Below, piece after piece: positions 14,529 through 14,775 of a stretch of 14,775 nucleotides of DNA. Every line of letters starts with the position of its first letter. Positions within the stretch are counted from its first letter, which is position 1. Origin of the DNA: an uncultured Eubacterium sp. (GTDB lineage: Bacteria; Bacillota; Clostridia; Lachnospirales; Lachnospiraceae); the NCBI GenBank assembly GCA_910580075.1, contig CAJTVR010000104.1, positions 1-14,775 of the forward strand, read 5' to 3'. The position numbers and the translations under genes are program-made. The notes under the pieces were generated by a model. That model searched no databases and had not been told where the DNA came from. It saw nothing but the letters and a program-made list of their open reading frames with translations.

Positions 14529-14775
14529 TTTTCCTTTTTCTGTGACTCCGTAGAACAGTTAGAAATTCTTAATTTTCTGCCCCGTAACCAGGATTTGGGG
14601 CTCATTGTCTGCCGCCATACAAAACCCGGAAGCCCCAAAAGGTGCCTGCCCGTGCCACTGCATATAGCAAGCCAGAACCGCCAGGGCATCAGGCACCGGT
14701 CCGTCCGCTGCCAAAGTCTGGAAGCAGAAAATTTAGAATTTCTTACTGTTCGAAGGCGGAACAGAAAAAGGAAAA
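14529..14775. repeat. 247-bp element with 52-base inverted terminal arms
   Basis: Bases 14529-14580 and 14724-14775 are inverted copies of each other over 52 bases with seven mismatches and no gaps; five of the mismatches fall in one 10-base block. The 143-base interior holds two further perfect inverted pairs: TTTGGGGCT/AGCCCCAAA (14594-14602 with 14631-14639) and GGTGCCTG/CAGGCACC (14641-14648 with 14690-14697). The whole can fold as a long stem closing two branch hairpins. No credible gene lies within it. The right arm reaches the last base of the window, so the true end is not seen. It may be a MITE-like mobile repeat or a structured non-coding RNA. Confidence 0.7.

Noticed and set aside
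14507..14689. 60-residue minus-strand frame within the right-edge element
   Set aside because: It runs through one arm of the inverted repeat, has no ribosome binding site before its ATG, and its composition does not look like a protein. The repeat structure explains the region better.

Overview
The window looks like a chromosomal segment of a low-to-mid GC Firmicute, most likely a gut Clostridium of the Lachnospiraceae type. This rests on the AGGAGG-type ribosome binding sites, the DUF512 radical SAM - der - plsY - gpsA gene order, the fused folB-folK gene, and the DUF2871 and BlaI/M56 genes. I cannot name a genus from sequence alone. Every convincing gene lies on the minus strand, so transcription runs from the right end of the window to the left.

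In transcription order (high to low coordinates) there are four blocks. (1) The right end (14345-14775) has no gene. It holds a 103-bp nested inverted repeat and a 247-bp structure whose two 52-base arms are inverted copies of each other and which runs off the window edge. (2) Next come a MATE efflux pump, a shortened P-II-like protein, a DUF512 radical SAM protein, the ribosome assembly GTPase der, the acyltransferase plsY and glycerol-3-phosphate dehydrogenase gpsA. PlsY and GpsA cover glycerol-3-phosphate formation and its first acylation. (3) A folate block follows: folC, folE, folP, then an AT-rich 237-bp gap, then fused folB-folK. Together these make dihydropteroate from GTP and add glutamate. 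The gap holds a strong promoter followed by an intrinsic terminator placed before folB-folK, so it looks like an attenuator or a small RNA gene inside the folate cluster. (4) folB-folK overlaps a CPBP membrane protease gene, which is followed by a BlaI-type repressor overlapping its M56 (BlaR1-type) membrane protease. After these come a DUF2871 membrane protein and a small XRE regulator with its own promoter.

The left end (1-367) is a scar. It holds the first 18 codons of a transposon-type serine recombinase fused to a short tail and a stop, with the long hairpin of its leader still in place, and then non-coding sequence with a short direct repeat.

The points that stand out are the structured inverted-repeat element at the right edge, the promoter plus terminator inside the fol cluster, the in-frame Ala/Glu-rich repeats in both FolE and FolC, the P-II-like protein reduced to two half-domains, the tandem duplication at the end of the MATE gene, and the decapitated recombinase. 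No tRNA, rRNA, CRISPR array or intact insertion sequence was seen.
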